Positions 34,683-35,295 of a stretch of 35,295 nucleotides of DNA are shown in pieces. Each line of letters begins with the position of its first letter. Position 1 is the stretch's first letter. The notes beneath the pieces are model-generated. The model searched no databases. It was not told the origin of the DNA and saw nothing but the letters and a program-made list of their open reading frames with translations. Position numbers and translations under genes: made by a program. The stretch spans positions 1 through 35,295 of the forward strand of contig WBUL01000023.1 in NCBI GenBank assembly GCA_008933735.1. Direction: 5' to 3'. Source of the stretch: Anaerolineae bacterium. GTDB lineage: Bacteria; Chloroflexota; Anaerolineae; Aggregatilineales; J027.

Positions 34683-35295
34683 TTTCAGTACCCTCTCCGG
34701 GTCAATGTGGTGGAAAAACGAGGCCGAACAGGCCGTCCTGGGCGCCTGTTTGGCTTTCAGTACCCTCTCCGGGTCAATGTGGTGGAAAAACGAAGAACTC
34801 ACCAAATTTCGGCGTTGGCAGAAAGCGTTTCAGTACCCTCTCCGGGTCAATGTGGTGGAAAAACTATATCGATATATTTCAAAAAGAAATAAATCGTCTG
34901 TTTCAGTACCCTCTCCGGGTCAATGTGGTGGAAAAACCGGAGACAGTTTTTGTCTCCACCGAAGATGGCCGCGATTTCAGTACCCTCTCCGGGTCAATGT
35001 GGTGGAAAAACCGTTTGACATCTTCAGGAATTATCTGGGCAGCCGATTTCAGTACCCTCTCCGGGTCAATGTGGTGGAAAAACCTTTTTTGGTATCCGCG
35101 ACGGCCATCAGGTTAGACTCAATTTCAGTACCCTCTCCGGGTCAATGTGGTGGAAAAACCTTTTACATACCGCGCAGAAGGTTTTGGCAGTCGCGATTTC
35201 AGTACCCTCTCCGGGTCAATGTGGTGGAAAAACCCGTGGTGAAAATTCGCCTATATGAGCGCCCGTTGATTTCAGTACCCTCTCCGGGTCAATGT
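34683..35295 (-). CRISPR. CRISPR array, 9 repeats in view, continues past the window
   Basis: Eight complete identical 37-bp repeats start at 34683, 34755, 34828, 34901, 34975, 35047, 35123 and 35197; a ninth at 35270 is cut by the window end. Each reads TTTCAGTACCCTCTCC then GGGTCAATGTGGTGGAAAAAC; ACCC/GGGT can pair in the middle. Spacers are 35, 36, 36, 37, 35, 39, 37 and 36 bp, all different. Read on the minus strand the repeat begins GTTTTTCC and ends ACTGAAA, which fits the common GAAA(C/G)-type 3' handle, and the left flank is not an AT-rich leader. The leader is therefore probably to the right and transcription runs towards the toxin gene. No cas genes in the window, so the type is unknown. 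Confidence 0.97.

Noticed and set aside
34608..34805. Longer N-terminus for the PIN toxin
   Set aside because: The extra residues are the translated CRISPR repeats and the antitoxin remnant out of frame; the ATG at 34607 has a proper ribosome site.
34569..35116. Two plus-strand ORFs (about 107 and 157 codons) across the CRISPR array
   Set aside because: They are made of translated CRISPR repeats (the same peptide recurs at each repeat) and contain no independent protein signal.

Overview
The window looks like a chromosomal segment of a Chloroflexota bacterium, probably Anaerolineae-like. This is inferred from gene content and was not tested by a search. Supporting signs are LCP and GT39-type envelope genes, a polyphosphate glucokinase, paired bacterial dynamins, a large MalT-like LuxR regulator, a Gram-positive-type LexA box and a bacterial RpoB. 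No rRNA or tRNA gene was found.

Layout. At 1-340 there is a possible small structured RNA on the minus strand with its own promoter and terminator. At 342-3690 the minus strand carries an AstE/AspA-like deacylase, two fragment-like small genes and the YifB/ComM AAA ATPase. At 3788-10439 a plus-strand run holds a LacI-type regulator, two tandem dynamin-like GTPases (ATGA overlap), a polyphosphate glucokinase and a GT39-like membrane glycosyltransferase. At 10425-12253 a minus-strand operon reads lipM-like, DUF503, hisA. At 12317-15558 are an LCP protein and a second GT39-like protein. At 15596-16759 is an orphan substrate-binding protein without a signal peptide. At 16912-19104 is an operon of a radical-SAM DNA-repair-type protein (GAAC-N4-GTTC box inside its promoter), a DinB-fold protein and a DUF1349 protein. 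At 19159-23097 is rpoB, without rpoC next to it.

An ISAs1-family element (23275-24473) sits 18 bp upstream of the rpoB -35 box and marks the border to an accessory-looking region. That region begins with a primase-polymerase (prim-pol) remnant and a gene-poor stretch of hairpins and tiny ORFs (25585-26333). It continues with a 935-aa MalT-like regulator and three transcription units (patatin-like lipase; small ORF plus PAS sensor kinase; coiled-coil protein plus HdeD-like membrane protein). Each of these units is preceded by a copy of the same ~40-bp element ending in a -35-like box. A conserved-looking hypothetical gene follows, then a PIN-domain toxin gene and a CRISPR array that runs off the right edge with no cas genes in view.

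The points most worth a second look are: the three-copy promoter element beside the MalT-like regulator; a VapC-like gene whose antitoxin frame is cut off exactly at the first CRISPR repeat; a spacer that nearly matches a gene 1.3 kb away; the LexA-box, apparently leaderless radical-SAM operon; the IS next to the rpoB promoter, with transposase reading through its own terminal repeat; a sensor kinase with Asn in place of the phospho-accepting His; and the candidate structured RNA at the left edge.
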